DNA of 64,000 nucleotides from CAZZEX01 sp964653285 (GCA_964653285.1 CAZZEX010000002.1:46665-110664); one strand, 5' to 3'. Positions 15,114-23,053 are shown, numbered from the stretch's first letter. Program-made: numbers and translations. Notes: generated by a model from the letters alone, not told the origin.

Positions 15114-16860
15114 CCCACATCGCCGGGCGTGTGTTGGTTGGCTGCGCTCCAATCACGTTCCCCACTTCTCTCTCTTGCTGCTGCTCGTCACCTTCCTGCT
15201 GACCGCCTGCACCGCCGGGGACGGGGCAGAGACCGCCGCTACCACCAGCCCCATAGCGACACCCCCGTCCCCCACGCCGACTCCCCTGCCGGACAGCGCG
15301 ACGACCGGAGCCCGCATCCGCGCCCGGGGGTACTTGCTCGTCGGCGTGCGTTACGACTTGCAACCCTTCGGCTACGTCACCCAGGAGGGGGAGTTGACCG
15401 GTTTTGACGTGGACATGGGGCGAGAGTTGGCCCGGCGTTGGCTGGGGGATGCCCAGGCGATCCAGTTTCGCCAGGTGCGCTCCGACACCGCCATCGAGCA
15501 CCTGCAGGCTGGCGACGTAGACCTCGTCATCGCGGCCCTCACCCACACGCAGTACCGGGAGGCGGGGGCTGACTTCAGCCTGCCGTACTTCATTGATGGC
15601 CAGGCGCTGCTGGTGCGCGCCGCCGACAGCGCTGCCATCGGCGGCCCGGCGAACCTGGAGGGGCGACCGGTGGGCGTCGTGGCCTGGGGGGAAGCCGAAG
15701 ACGCGCTGGGAGCAGCAGTGCCGTTCACTCTCACCCTTCAGCCTTACGACCGCTTCGACGCAGCGGTGGCTGCGCTGGGCCATGGGGATGTGGACGCCGT
15801 GGCCGGGCTGCGCCGCCGGCTTTTCTGGGGGAGGCGCATGCTCCCCGAGACGGCTGTAGTCGGACAGTATACGGCGGCTCCGGTGGCGCTTGCTTTTCCG
15901 CAAAATGATCCCTTCTTCGCTGACCTGGTTAACCTGACTTTTCAGGAAATGGTCACTGATGGCACCTACGCGGACCTATACGCCCGCTGGTTCGCGCCGG
16001 AGTTGCCGCCCGCCGTCGAGCGCTGGCCGGGGGAGGAGGTGCCCTCCCTGGCGGACGGGCCCGTCGTGACGAGGGTGCCCGACATCATCACTGCCATCCA
16101 GTCGCGAGGCCGGCTGCTCGTGGCACTGGTGCTTGGCCGTGCCCCCTTCGCCTACGTGGACGAGGCTGGCGCGCTGGCCGGCTACGATGTCAGCCTGGTG
16201 CGGCAGGTGGCCGAGCGCTGGCTGGGCGACGGTACGGCGGTGGACTTCGTCCCTGCATCGGACGAGATGGGGAAGGAGATGCTGCGCACGGGCCAGGCTG
16301 ACCTGCTGGTAGGCGGGCTGGTCCATACCCGGGCCGCCGAGTTAGAACTGGACTTTAGCCTGACGACCTATGTGGCGGGTGAGGGGCTGCTGGTGCGAGC
16401 CGGAACGCTGATCACCGACGTGGCCAGCCTGAGCGGGCAGCAGGTGGCGGTGGTCGAAGGGAGCGGGAGCCGAGAGGTGCTGCTGACAGCGGCGCAGGGC
16501 GCGTCCGTTTCGCTAACAGTGCTGCCGCGGCCGACGCTGGAAGCGGCCATCGCGTTGCTGGAAGAGGGGCGGGTAGTGGCGGTCGCCGGAGAGCGGGCCG
16601 ACCTGCTGAAGCCGGCCTACGCCACGCCGGGCCTGGGCGTGCTTCCGCTGCGGTTGACCCAGGTACCGCTGGCGCTGGGGCTTCCGCCGGGTGATTCCGC
16701 CTTCCGCGACCTGGTCAACCTGACGCTGCAGGCGATGAAAGCGGGAGGACAGTTCGATGCTCTCTACGTCACTTGGTTCGACGATACTTCCCCAGCGCTG
16801 GAGGTCTGGCCCGGCGTGCTCTACCGACCCCTGCGGTTGGAGACAACCACGTCGGAGTAG
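15100..16860 (+). CDS. Lipoprotein with two tandem solute-binding (SBP family 3) domains
   Basis: 586 aa from the ATG at 15100 (15070 is an alternative). A hydrophobic signal ends in the lipobox LLTAC at about residue 36, then comes a Thr/Pro/Ser-rich linker. Two homologous periplasmic-binding domains follow (about 68-300 and 330-575). Each starts with R-A-R-G-x-L-(L)-V-(G/A) and carries GFDVDMGRELARRWLG- or GYDVSLVRQVAERWLG-type motifs, and each ends with DALYVTWF/DLYARWF. Family 3 members bind amino acids or similar ligands. No permease or ATPase is adjacent, so it may be a sensor or orphan binding protein. The start overlaps hicA. Confidence 0.88.
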   Translation: MNWDSPHRRACVGWLRSNHVPHFSLLLLLVTFLLTACTAGDGAETAATTSPIATPPSPTPTPLPDSATTGARIRARGYLLVGVRYDLQPFGYVTQEGELTGFDVDMGRELARRWLGDAQAIQFRQVRSDTAIEHLQAGDVDLVIAALTHTQYREAGADFSLPYFIDGQALLVRAADSAAIGGPANLEGRPVGVVAWGEAEDALGAAVPFTLTLQPYDRFDAAVAALGHGDVDAVAGLRRRLFWGRRMLPETAVVGQYTAAPVALAFPQNDPFFADLVNLTFQEMVTDGTYADLYARWFAPELPPAVERWPGEEVPSLADGPVVTRVPDIITAIQSRGRLLVALVLGRAPFAYVDEAGALAGYDVSLVRQVAERWLGDGTAVDFVPASDEMGKEMLRTGQADLLVGGLVHTRAAELELDFSLTTYVAGEGLLVRAGTLITDVASLSGQQVAVVEGSGSREVLLTAAQGASVSLTVLPRPTLEAAIALLEEGRVVAVAGERADLLKPAYATPGLGVLPLRLTQVPLALGLPPGDSAFRDLVNLTLQAMKAGGQFDALYVTWFDDTSPALEVWPGVLYRPLRLETTTSE

Positions 16861-16947
16861 GCGTGAACAGGCAGCGCTGGGAAACCCAACCCCGGCTCTT
16901 TAGGCCGGTGGCCAGCCACGGCGCTTCAGGCCGGGGCACACTGTGTC
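16861..16947. other. Short GC-rich intergenic stretch between convergent genes
   Basis: It contains partly complementary GC blocks (CCCCGGCTCTTTAGGCCGG and CTTCAGGCCGGGG) that could form a hairpin. No coding sequence or T-run is seen. Confidence 0.4.
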
Positions 16948-17133
16948 CTATTCCTCTCGTCGGGGTCGGAAGCGCTGCATATCCTTAATAGGCACCTTAA
17001 TCTGGTGCCGGCACTTGGGGCAATTCACGTTGTAGTGTTTAGCCTGGGTTCGCTCTGCCTCCTCCAACGCGGCTGCCACCGCCTCACGACTCAGGGTGAA
17101 CATGTAGCCACAGCGTTGGCATCGAACCTGCAT
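16948..17133 (-). CDS. Small zinc-ribbon protein, 61 aa
   Basis: The start at 17133 is supported by AAGGAGG upstream. CQRC near the N terminus and CPKC after about 32 residues form a four-cysteine ribbon. Between them is a helical segment (SREAVAAALEEAERTQAKHY), and the tail is basic. It resembles the zinc-ribbon protein at 7391-7582 in layout. Function unknown. Confidence 0.75.
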   Translation of the reverse strand: MQVRCQRCGYMFTLSREAVAAALEEAERTQAKHYNVNCPKCRHQIKVPIKDMQRFRPRREE

Positions 17134-17190
17134 CGTTTTACCCTCCTTGGTTGTTCCTTTAATCGCGTTGGGGCCCAAATGGCTTTCGTC

Positions 17191-18132
17191 TTATTGTAGC
17201 CCAATAGGGTCGGGTTGGCAAGGCGGTTGTTCTTCCGCCGGGTGCTCGGCGTGAGAGGCGACGGCGATGCCTGCCATGATCGACGCTCCGCCGACCACAG
17301 CCCAGAGCGATGGTCGCTCCCCCAGCAACCACCAGGCCAGCAGCGTAGAACCAATCGGTTCCCCCAGTGTGGCAATGGTGACGTAGGTCGCCGAGAGGTA
17401 GCGCAGCGCCCAGTTCAGCGACGAATGACCCAGAATCTGCGGGCCCAGCGCCATCAGCAGCAGCCACAGCCAGGTTTGTGGGCGGTGAGGGATCCTGGGG
17501 AGGAGACCGGAGGACAGCATGGCGGCCATCAGTGCCAGCGCGGCGGTGCCGTAGACGGGGAACACGTAGGCCAGGAGCGAGAGCCGCACCCGCAGCCGTC
17601 GCCCGATCAGGAAGTAGCCTGCGCCTGCCATTGCGCCCATCAGGGCCAGCACGTCGCCCTTCAACCGATGGGTACCCTCCCCCAAGTCGCCCAGGCCGAT
17701 GAGCATGCTGCCGGCCATGGCGACGAGGAACGCCACGACCATACCTCGCGACAGCCGTTCGCGCAGCAGCAAGTGAGATGCCACTCCGACGAAGAGCGGG
17801 CTGGTTGACACCAGCACGACGGATGCCGCCACCGAGGTGTAGGCCAGCGAGGTGATCCAGGTGGCGAAGTGAAGCGCCAACAACAGCCCAGAGACCAGGA
17901 TGCTGATCCACTCGCGGCGCGTCAGTACGCGTAGCTCGGAGCGGCAAGTGGCCAGTGCGAAGGGGGTCAGGATCAAGGTCGCCAGCGTCAAGCGCCAGGC
18001 GGCGATGACCAGGGAGTGAGCCTCAGCCTGAGCCAGGCGGATGAGGATGGCGGCCGTGGAGACAGTCATCACTCCCAACCCTACACCCAGGTATGGGCGA
18101 AAGTCTCTGCTGCGGGGGGGAGAGTGGGTCAT
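17191..18132 (-). CDS. EamA/DMT-family transporter
   Basis: 313 aa with about ten TM segments in two EamA repeats. The first begins GVGLGVMTVSTAAILIRLAQ, with the A-x-I-x-(I/V)-(R/K)-x-A pattern; the second includes the typical PLFVGVASHLLLRERLSRGM and LTLATLI-P segments. Likely an inner-membrane exporter of a metabolite, substrate unknown. The ATG at 18132 has no strong Shine-Dalgarno sequence in view. A promoter-like signal in the opposite direction lies just outside. Confidence 0.88.
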   Translation of the reverse strand: MTHSPPRSRDFRPYLGVGLGVMTVSTAAILIRLAQAEAHSLVIAAWRLTLATLILTPFALATCRSELRVLTRREWISILVSGLLLALHFATWITSLAYTSVAASVVLVSTSPLFVGVASHLLLRERLSRGMVVAFLVAMAGSMLIGLGDLGEGTHRLKGDVLALMGAMAGAGYFLIGRRLRVRLSLLAYVFPVYGTAALALMAAMLSSGLLPRIPHRPQTWLWLLLMALGPQILGHSSLNWALRYLSATYVTIATLGEPIGSTLLAWWLLGERPSLWAVVGGASIMAGIAVASHAEHPAEEQPPCQPDPIGLQ

Positions 18133-18175
18133 TATTGCGCTCCTGTTGATCGGGCTCTGAGGTGTAGCAAGTGCC

Positions 18176-18203
18176 TTGACAAAGATGCAAGTATTGCTAC
18201 AAT
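18176..18203 (+). promoter_or_regulatory. Promoter-like pair upstream of the ferredoxin gene (distal)
   Basis: TTGACA (18176-18181), a 16-bp spacer and TACAAT (18198-18203). It points towards the ferredoxin gene 237 bp away. Confidence 0.55.
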
Positions 18204-18298
18204 AGAAGTTATCCCTGGAACAACCGACCTCCAGGAGAACGCCGACTTCTTCGAAAGCGGGCCGGGCCAGGACCTTGTGCAGTCTGTAGATTATTGTC

Positions 18299-18311
18299 GC
18301 AAACTGTTTGC
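18299..18311. promoter_or_regulatory. Palindromic operator candidate GCAAAC-T-GTTTGC
   Basis: A perfect 6-1-6 palindrome ends three bases before the proximal -35 box of the ferredoxin promoter. This is a typical regulator-binding position. The regulator is unknown. Confidence 0.5.
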
Positions 18312-18314
18312 AAC

Positions 18315-18343
18315 TTGCCTAATTTTCACGAGGGCAGTATAAT
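18315..18343 (+). promoter_or_regulatory. Proximal ferredoxin promoter
   Basis: TTGCCT (18315-18320), a 17-bp spacer and TATAAT (18338-18343), leaving a leader of about 90 bases before the ATG at 18440. No riboswitch structure was recognised in the leader. Confidence 0.7.
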
Positions 18344-18439
18344 TTCACATTGGCTGTTCGTCAAGGGAGACGCCGTCACTCACCCACAATGGTGTGGAGG
18401 CCTTCCTCAAAAATCTTTTGACAACAAGGAGGTAACTGA

Positions 18440-18685
18440 ATGGCTTACAAGATCACGGAAGAGTGCATTGCTTGCGGTGCTTGCGAGCTCGAGTGCCCCA
18501 ACGAGGCGATTTCCGAGGGGGACGAGATCTACGTCATTGACCCCGAAAAATGCACTGAGTGTGTAGGGTGGTACGATGAGTCGCAGTGCGCATTGGTCTG
18601 CCCCGTGGACGCCTGCGTGCCGGATCCGGACCATCCAGAGACACATGAAGAACTCGAGGCTAAGTACCACAGGATGCACGGCTAA
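18440..18685 (+). CDS. 2[4Fe-4S] ferredoxin (YfhL/Alvin type)
   Basis: 81 aa with a strong AAGGAGG six bases before the ATG. The first cluster motif is CIACGACELECP (C-x2-C-x2-C-x3-CP). The second is CTEC, then an eight-residue insertion (VGWYDESQ), then CALVCP, the enlarged spacing typical of Alvin-like low-potential ferredoxins. The C-terminal extension is acidic and His-containing. It is a soluble electron carrier, partner not evident. The gene is monocistronic, with its own promoter(s) and a terminator. Confidence 0.95.
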   Translation: MAYKITEECIACGACELECPNEAISEGDEIYVIDPEKCTECVGWYDESQCALVCPVDACVPDPDHPETHEELEAKYHRMHG

Positions 18686-18688
18686 TCT

Positions 18689-18708
18689 CGATTTGCCGGG
18701 GCAAATCG
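18689..18708 (+). other. Hairpin directly after the ferredoxin stop
   Basis: CGATTTGCC-GG-GGCAAATCG is a perfect 9-bp stem with a very short loop, beginning 4 bases after the stop. It may protect the 3' end or belong to the repeat-rich tract that follows. Confidence 0.6.
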
Positions 18709-18718
18709 GAAACGAAAG

Positions 18719-18749
18719 GGCCGGTTCTATCTCCCAGGTAGAACCGGCC
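18719..18749 (+). terminator. Rho-independent-like terminator after ferredoxin
   Basis: GGCCGGTTCTA, a 9-base loop and TAGAACCGGCC form a perfect 11-bp stem followed by TTGCTATT. The T-run is imperfect, but the stem is strong and well placed. Confidence 0.75.
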
Positions 18750-18777
18750 TTGCTATTCACGTTTCTCGATGGGGATG

Positions 18778-18890
18778 GATGCGCCAACTCGTTGGCGTCC
18801 TGGGCAATCCCGAAGCCCCGTTTGCGCAACAGAGACCGACGACAATGCCACCGAAACAAGTTTCGGCTTCCAATCCAGGCCAGACGGCTG
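18778..18890. repeat. Two-hairpin repeat (CCAAC-GTTGG and CCGAAAC-GTTTCGG)
   Basis: GCGCCAACTCGTTGGCGT and, 70 bases on, ACCGAAACAAGTTTCGGCTT are short palindromic hairpins in a gene-free tract. A similar pair (CCCGAACTTGTTCGGG and CCCCAACGAGTTGGGG) sits inside the DUF5615 gene at about 20158-20210, suggesting a shared mobile repeat family. Confidence 0.6.
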
Positions 18891-18926
18891 AGTAGTTTTG
18901 GCGTAGCAAACTCTGCCTGTTTCAAG

Positions 18927-19982
18927 TTATGTGACGTAGATCGGACTGCTGAAGACCCAGCCCCGGCGACCCAACCGGTAACTGCGGTAAACCTCGACGC
19001 GATACACGCCCGGCTCGGCCGTCGTGTGCTTGAGATGCCTTCCCCGGGCCCTGACTATTACTCGTCCGTTGAGCAGCAAGTGGATGTCAGCACTGTAGGG
19101 CGTATGTACCTCGAAGATGGTCGCTCCTGTGCGTACCAGTTCATCCCCCATCAGTGCGTGGTTGGCACCGCTGCGGGCGTGGAAGCGGAAGCCAGCCGTG
19201 GAGGCTGGTAGGTCATATCCTACCCAGGTGTGGCCAGCCCGCAGCGCGTCGTAGGCCAGCGGTTTGTCGTGCTCCAGGAGGCCGTTGAAGGGACCCTTGG
19301 TCAGGATGTGGGTGTTGACGCAGCGAAAGAGGTACTCGTAGGGGAACAGCACGCGGCGGAGGGGGCCCAGCGAGTAGGTGCTGCCGTGTGCGTCGGCCCC
19401 GCCGATGGCGGCGACGCGCTTGCCCTGCGATAGCAGTTGGTCCCACTGGCGCAGCGTGGCCCGGAACGGCCCGCGAATGCCCCGGGCCGGAAAGTAGGCG
19501 TAGTAGACCGCCGCCAGTTTGTTGCGCAGGAGTGCCTTGAACTCGGACATGTAATTCCAGATTTCGAGCCCTGTATACCCTGTGACGTTCCAATCGGCCC
19601 ATGGGATGGCGGTCAGGTCGGGACTGATGGGGCTACGGCGTTCGTAGGGGTGGGCCAGGTAGCAGAAACCACCCCGCTGGTTCACCTCGTCAATCAGATC
19701 TTGCGGGTCCGAGGCCAGGGGAGACAGTCCGGCCTCGGCGTTGTAGGCCAGGAGGTGATTGGCCTGGGGCTGGCGCCGCACGTCGTGGATCTCCTCGCCC
19801 ACCAGGAGTAGTACCTTGCCGTAATAGCCCTCGCAACCGTCCACCCACACGTTGTGGTCGGTGACGATGACGAAATCGAGCCCGGCCTTGGCCGCCGCCT
19901 GCGCGACCTCGGCGTGGAGGGCTTCCCCATCGGAGTAGGGGGTGTGCACGTGAGTGTTACCGGCGTATTCGTAGATGCTCAT
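18927..19982 (-). CDS. PHP-domain metal-dependent phosphoesterase
   Basis: 351 aa. Metal-binding PHP motifs are visible: NTHVHTPYSDG at residues 9-19 (HxH plus D), VTDHN near residue 40 and GGADAH near residue 195. An internal HPY motif (YLAHPYERR) is also present. Members hydrolyse phosphoesters such as oligonucleotides or nucleotide phosphates; the substrate here is unknown. The final 80 residues (ATIFEVHTPYSADIHLLLNG) look like a beta-rich accessory domain of the kind found in PHP proteins that act on cell-surface or secreted substrates. No signal peptide. Single gene between repeat tracts. Confidence 0.85.
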   Translation of the reverse strand: MSIYEYAGNTHVHTPYSDGEALHAEVAQAAAKAGLDFVIVTDHNVWVDGCEGYYGKVLLLVGEEIHDVRRQPQANHLLAYNAEAGLSPLASDPQDLIDEVNQRGGFCYLAHPYERRSPISPDLTAIPWADWNVTGYTGLEIWNYMSEFKALLRNKLAAVYYAYFPARGIRGPFRATLRQWDQLLSQGKRVAAIGGADAHGSTYSLGPLRRVLFPYEYLFRCVNTHILTKGPFNGLLEHDKPLAYDALRAGHTWVGYDLPASTAGFRFHARSGANHALMGDELVRTGATIFEVHTPYSADIHLLLNGRVIVRARGRHLKHTTAEPGVYRVEVYRSYRLGRRGWVFSSPIYVT

Positions 19983-20003
19983 AGAAACTGTCCTAAGGGG
20001 TAG

Positions 20004-20498
20004 CTATGCTTCCTCACCGCGGATGCGGACACGTGTTTCCTCTATGATCCACAGTCGCCCTTCGACCGGCTCCTGCTTCAACATTGGGAGAATGTGTTGG
20101 AACACCCGGATGAGATGTTTCGGCTCTCTGGGAACTGCCGTGGCGGGCGCACTGGAGGCCCGAACTTGTTCGGGTTCCTCGCACCGCATCCCCAACGAGT
20201 TGGGGAGTCCGGCACTCAAACCACGGGAATTCCCAAAGACCCGATGTTTCTTATTCTGTTGTCTCACTCGTAGCACAAGGAACCCTGGGTACTGGTGTGG
20301 TGGATAGGCGCGAATGTCTGCCAAACCCAGGTCCAGAGTGACCAGCACCCGCCCTTCGCGCATGCATGCGTCTACGATGACCGGGTCCGGTTTGCCTTGC
20401 AATCCTTGGGACACCACAGTCACAGCTTCATAACCGGCCTGGGTGAGGAGTTCCGCAAACTCGACCGGCAGGTTCTCGTCAGTCTTGAACCGCATCAT
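20004..20498 (-). CDS. DUF5615 (PIN-like) toxin with an in-frame repeat insertion
   Basis: 164 aa. The N-terminal half is a standard DUF5615/Mut7-C-like PIN protein: FKTDENLPVEFAELLTQAGY, with the acidic D-E-N motif, then VDACMREGRVLVTLDLGLAD. After the conserved FLVLRVRQQNK there is a foreign stretch of about 45 residues (roughly 83-128), encoded by palindromic repeats. The ending LIRVFQHILPMLKQEPVEGR, then LWIIEETRVRI, is again family-like. The insertion keeps frame but could disable the RNase. Its ATG overlaps the DUF433 stop (ATGATG/TGA), the usual antitoxin-toxin order. Confidence 0.85.
   Translation of the reverse strand: MMRFKTDENLPVEFAELLTQAGYEAVTVVSQGLQGKPDPVIVDACMREGRVLVTLDLGLADIRAYPPHQYPGFLVLRVRQQNKKHRVFGNSRGLSAGLPNSLGMRCEEPEQVRASSAPATAVPREPKHLIRVFQHILPMLKQEPVEGRLWIIEETRVRIRGEEA
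20112..20248. repeat. Palindromic repeat inserted in frame into the DUF5615 gene
   Basis: It contains CCCGAACTTGTTCGGG and CCCCAACGAGTTGGGG hairpins and encodes the non-family segment of the toxin. It resembles the double-hairpin tract at 18778-18890. Confidence 0.7.
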
Positions 20499-20731
20499 CC
20501 AACCCCAGCCATCACAGGAACCAGCCGTTCTCTGGTCAGTTCGGCAGCGTACGCGATAGCGGCCTGGATGTCGAGCGGGGTCAGAGAGGGATAACTCTCA
20601 AGGATTTCCTTCTCGCTGATTCCGGCTGCCAGGTTGTCCAAAATGACGGACACCATGATGCGTGTTCCTTTGATGCACACTCTCCCGTGGCAAATAGAAG
20701 GATCTACAGAGATTCGGTCAAGTAAGTTCAT
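20495..20731 (-). CDS. DUF433-family antitoxin
   Basis: 78 aa. The sequence RISVDPSICHGRVCIKGTRI followed by MVSVILDNLAAGISEKEILE is a textbook DUF433 protein (winged-helix-like DNA-binding antitoxin partner of DUF5615/PIN toxins). The tail DIQAAIAYAAELTRERL is also typical. It is coupled to the toxin downstream by overlapping stop/start and to the HAD gene upstream by an AATGA overlap, so all three are co-translated. Confidence 0.92.
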   Translation of the reverse strand: MNLLDRISVDPSICHGRVCIKGTRIMVSVILDNLAAGISEKEILESYPSLTPLDIQAAIAYAAELTRERLVPVMAGVG

Positions 20732-21471
20732 TTTCTCACCTCCTGTCCAATTGTCCTGTCCAAATCTTCTAACAGTTCCTCAAGCTCACAGTATTTTTCA
20801 AAGACACCATCGGCCAGCGGCCGGCCGTCCTGGCGCTGGCTCACTCCCAGGAACAAGACCGCCTTCATGCCCACGGCCCGGGCCCCAGCCAGGTCGGTCT
20901 CCGGCAGGTCGCCGATGTGGGCCGCCTCCTCAGGCCGGGCCTCCAGGATGGCCAGCGTGCGCAGGAACTGTTCCGGGAGGGGCTTCGCCGCCCCGGTCTC
21001 ATCGGAGAAGGTCAGGGCACCGAAGTAGGACAGCAGGTCATCGCGGCGGAGGATTTCGCGCAGCACCCGTCCCGGAGTCAGCCCCGTGTCGGAGATGAGC
21101 CCCAGGCGATAGCGCCGGGACAGGCGGGGCAGGACGTCGGCCACGCCGGGAACGGGCCGGGGCGCGCCATCGTGCAGGTAGATTTCCTCGATAGGCCGGC
21201 ACAGACCAGTCCGAGCGTCCTCGGGCAGGTCAGCCTCGAGAAAGGACAACATCTCGCGCAGCCAGTGCTCGGTGGTGATGGAGCGGCGCTCTTTCCGCCA
21301 GGTGCGCTCCCACACAGACCAGGCGTGGTGGTAGGCCGCCTTGAGGGCCGTCCAGGGGCGCGGCTGGGCGTGGCGGACCAGCATCTCCTCCAGCAGGCGT
21401 AGCCGCTCATCCCGGGCGGGTGCGTTCTGGTAGAGGGTGCCCCAGAAGTCGAATGTCACGGCTTGCAGCAT
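20728..21471 (-). CDS. HAD-superfamily hydrolase
   Basis: 247 aa from the ATG at 21471, chosen over 21510 because GAGGGAA lies just upstream and the sequence then starts MLQAVTFDFWGTLYQ. Motif II LISDTG, the motif III-like Lys (ETGAAKPLPEQF) and motif IV HIGDLPETDLAGARAVGMKAV are present. Motif I reads DFWGT, so the second Asp of DxDGT is Trp. Such FDFWGT proteins exist as a subfamily, but the substitution removes the usual acid/base residue and activity as a phosphatase is uncertain. It is first in the operon with the DUF433/DUF5615 pair, an unusual neighbour. Confidence 0.85.
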   Translation of the reverse strand: MLQAVTFDFWGTLYQNAPARDERLRLLEEMLVRHAQPRPWTALKAAYHHAWSVWERTWRKERRSITTEHWLREMLSFLEADLPEDARTGLCRPIEEIYLHDGAPRPVPGVADVLPRLSRRYRLGLISDTGLTPGRVLREILRRDDLLSYFGALTFSDETGAAKPLPEQFLRTLAILEARPEEAAHIGDLPETDLAGARAVGMKAVLFLGVSQRQDGRPLADGVFEKYCELEELLEDLDRTIGQEVRK

Positions 21472-21510
21472 GGTTGTTCCCTCAATTGATTGATCAGCGG
21501 GCTTCTTCAT

Positions 21511-21575
21511 CTCAGCCGGCCAGTCGCCTCCCAGAGCACAATCCCCCGCTGCACCTGCGCGTAGAAGGCCGGTTC
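21511..21575 (-). other. Short open stretch with coding character, possible gene remnant
   Basis: Between the small Pepco-like gene and the HAD gene, the minus strand reads QEEPAFYAQVQRGIVLWEAT, then GRLR and a stop. There is no start codon or ribosome site of its own. It looks like the end of a lost protein, but at 24 residues it cannot be assigned. Confidence 0.25.
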
Positions 21576-21582
21576 CTCCTGC

Positions 21583-21876
21583 CTATGGTTTGCGTTCAAA
21601 CTTGAAGGTGAGGCCACCTTTCCCCTCGGCCTCCACGCCGGTTCCCATCAACACCAGCGCACCCTTGGCGGAAATTTCGGTCGAGACAGTGAACTCAGTG
21701 AACTTGAACTTGCCGTCACCTACCTCCTCGGGGGTCTTTTCCAGTATGCCCTCGATCTGGTCTAGAAAGAGGTTCACGTTCTGGGCCAAGACCTCAACTT
21801 CCAGTTCCTTGGGACCACGCCCCCGGGTGACGACGGTGTCTGCTGTCCTGACCAGAATGGTGTTGCTGTCGCTCAT
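21583..21876 (-). CDS. Small Pepco/trypco-like (peptidase-co-occurring) domain protein
   Basis: 97 aa; AGGAGG five bases before the ATG, one base after the CHAT stop. The sequence is beta-rich with the C-terminal pattern VSTEISAKGALVLMGTGVEA, then GGLTFKF. This matches what I recall of the Pepco/trypco domains found beside CHAT and trypsin-like proteases in predicted bacterial conflict systems. The exact domain name is uncertain. It could be a regulator, adaptor or substrate of the CHAT protease encoded immediately upstream. No catalytic motif, signal peptide or TM segment. Confidence 0.6.
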   Translation of the reverse strand: MSDSNTILVRTADTVVTRGRGPKELEVEVLAQNVNLFLDQIEGILEKTPEEVGDGKFKFTEFTVSTEISAKGALVLMGTGVEAEGKGGLTFKFERKP

Positions 21877-21877
21877 T

Positions 21878-23023
21878 TCAGCCTCCTGTTTGTGCTAATC
21901 GGATTGAAGGGGGTGCATACATTGAATACAGCAATCCTGACGGGTTGTGGTACTTGCCCAAGAAGTATCGCCGTGTGGCCAGCAGACTTTCTCCTAACGG
22001 CTCTCCCACAAGCAGGTGGGTATATAACCGCTTGGCAAACTCGGCAGCGAAAGCATCGGGTACCTCGCACTCGGTAGCCACCACACCCCGCGCCCCATGC
22101 TTGAGGAACGTCGCCGCAAAGTGCGAGGTGTACAATGGGTTGAGGTTGCCGGTCCCGCAGGCGTTCACAATGATGAGGGGATGGCCACTGAGGGTGATAT
22201 CGTATACCTCTATATCTTGTAGTGAGATAGGAAACTCGTCCGACAACAAGATATATGACAGATTGGGTAACTCATCATCATAGAAGGCGTGGCAGGCGAG
22301 GTGTACTAGATCCAAAGCCTTCTCCCAGAAGCTCCTGAATACCTTGAACTCCTCCCGCTTCTTCTCAGAGTCGAGGGCACGTAGCTTGAAGAGAGCAATC
22401 ATGCCATCATCAGCCAGCTTCTCGAAGAAGGGTATCTCTTTATCTGCTACACCAGGCAATCCACTGTAGGTCAACAGCCCGAGCTTGGGTCGAGAAGCAA
22501 CAAAGATGACGGGCGAAACAAAAGCTCCAGGGCGGGCCGCCTGGACGATGATGCGGGAGATGATGTAGTTTATACCCCAGAAATGCCCGTAGGACAACGG
22601 TTTATCCATACTGACGGGATAGACCAACTCCCACGGCAGGAAGAAATCTTCCGACGCAATCTGGATAGAGACCCTCCGGCTGAGGGTCAGCAGCTCCTGA
22701 ATGGCTGCCCAGGCATCGGGGGAGCCGAAGACGCGCTTGAAGGTGTAGTGCCCCACTTCCGCCAAGGGACGAAGCTGTGCTTCTAATTCCGCTGCCGTGG
22801 GCTTCTCCCCTGCCATTTCACTGGCAACAGCTTGCATCTCTTCCTGGAGGCGCCTATTCAGCGCGACAAGATCCTGGGGTGACATCTCAATGGGCACACG
22901 TTGAGAGCGCCCCACCGCGAAGATATCCGCCCCATACCGCGCTCCTTCCTGATAGATGCGGATATGGATGTCTATAGGGTAATTTTGGAAGACAACAGGT
23001 GGAATCTCTGTTATTGCTTGCAT
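21878..23023 (-). CDS. CHAT-domain caspase-like protein
   Basis: 381 aa. After an N-terminal region of about 110 residues with IDIHIRIYQEGARYGADIF, a CHAT domain follows. It has FFLPWELVYP (the P-W-E hallmark), the predicted catalytic His245 in LVHLACHAF and Cys289 in LIIVNACGTG. Its end is GARGVVATECEVPDAFAAEF, then GESLLATRR. Both catalytic residues are present. CHAT proteases are clostripain/separase-like and are activated in immunity or stress systems. It lies between a membrane coiled-coil protein (30 bp upstream) and the small Pepco-like gene (1 bp downstream), all on one strand, which suggests a functional unit. Confidence 0.85.
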   Translation of the reverse strand: MQAITEIPPVVFQNYPIDIHIRIYQEGARYGADIFAVGRSQRVPIEMSPQDLVALNRRLQEEMQAVASEMAGEKPTAAELEAQLRPLAEVGHYTFKRVFGSPDAWAAIQELLTLSRRVSIQIASEDFFLPWELVYPVSMDKPLSYGHFWGINYIISRIIVQAARPGAFVSPVIFVASRPKLGLLTYSGLPGVADKEIPFFEKLADDGMIALFKLRALDSEKKREEFKVFRSFWEKALDLVHLACHAFYDDELPNLSYILLSDEFPISLQDIEVYDITLSGHPLIIVNACGTGNLNPLYTSHFAATFLKHGARGVVATECEVPDAFAAEFAKRLYTHLLVGEPLGESLLATRRYFLGKYHNPSGLLYSMYAPPSIRLAQTGG

Positions 23024-23053
23024 TGTCTGTGTTGTCGTTGGCGGCCTTCTCCG

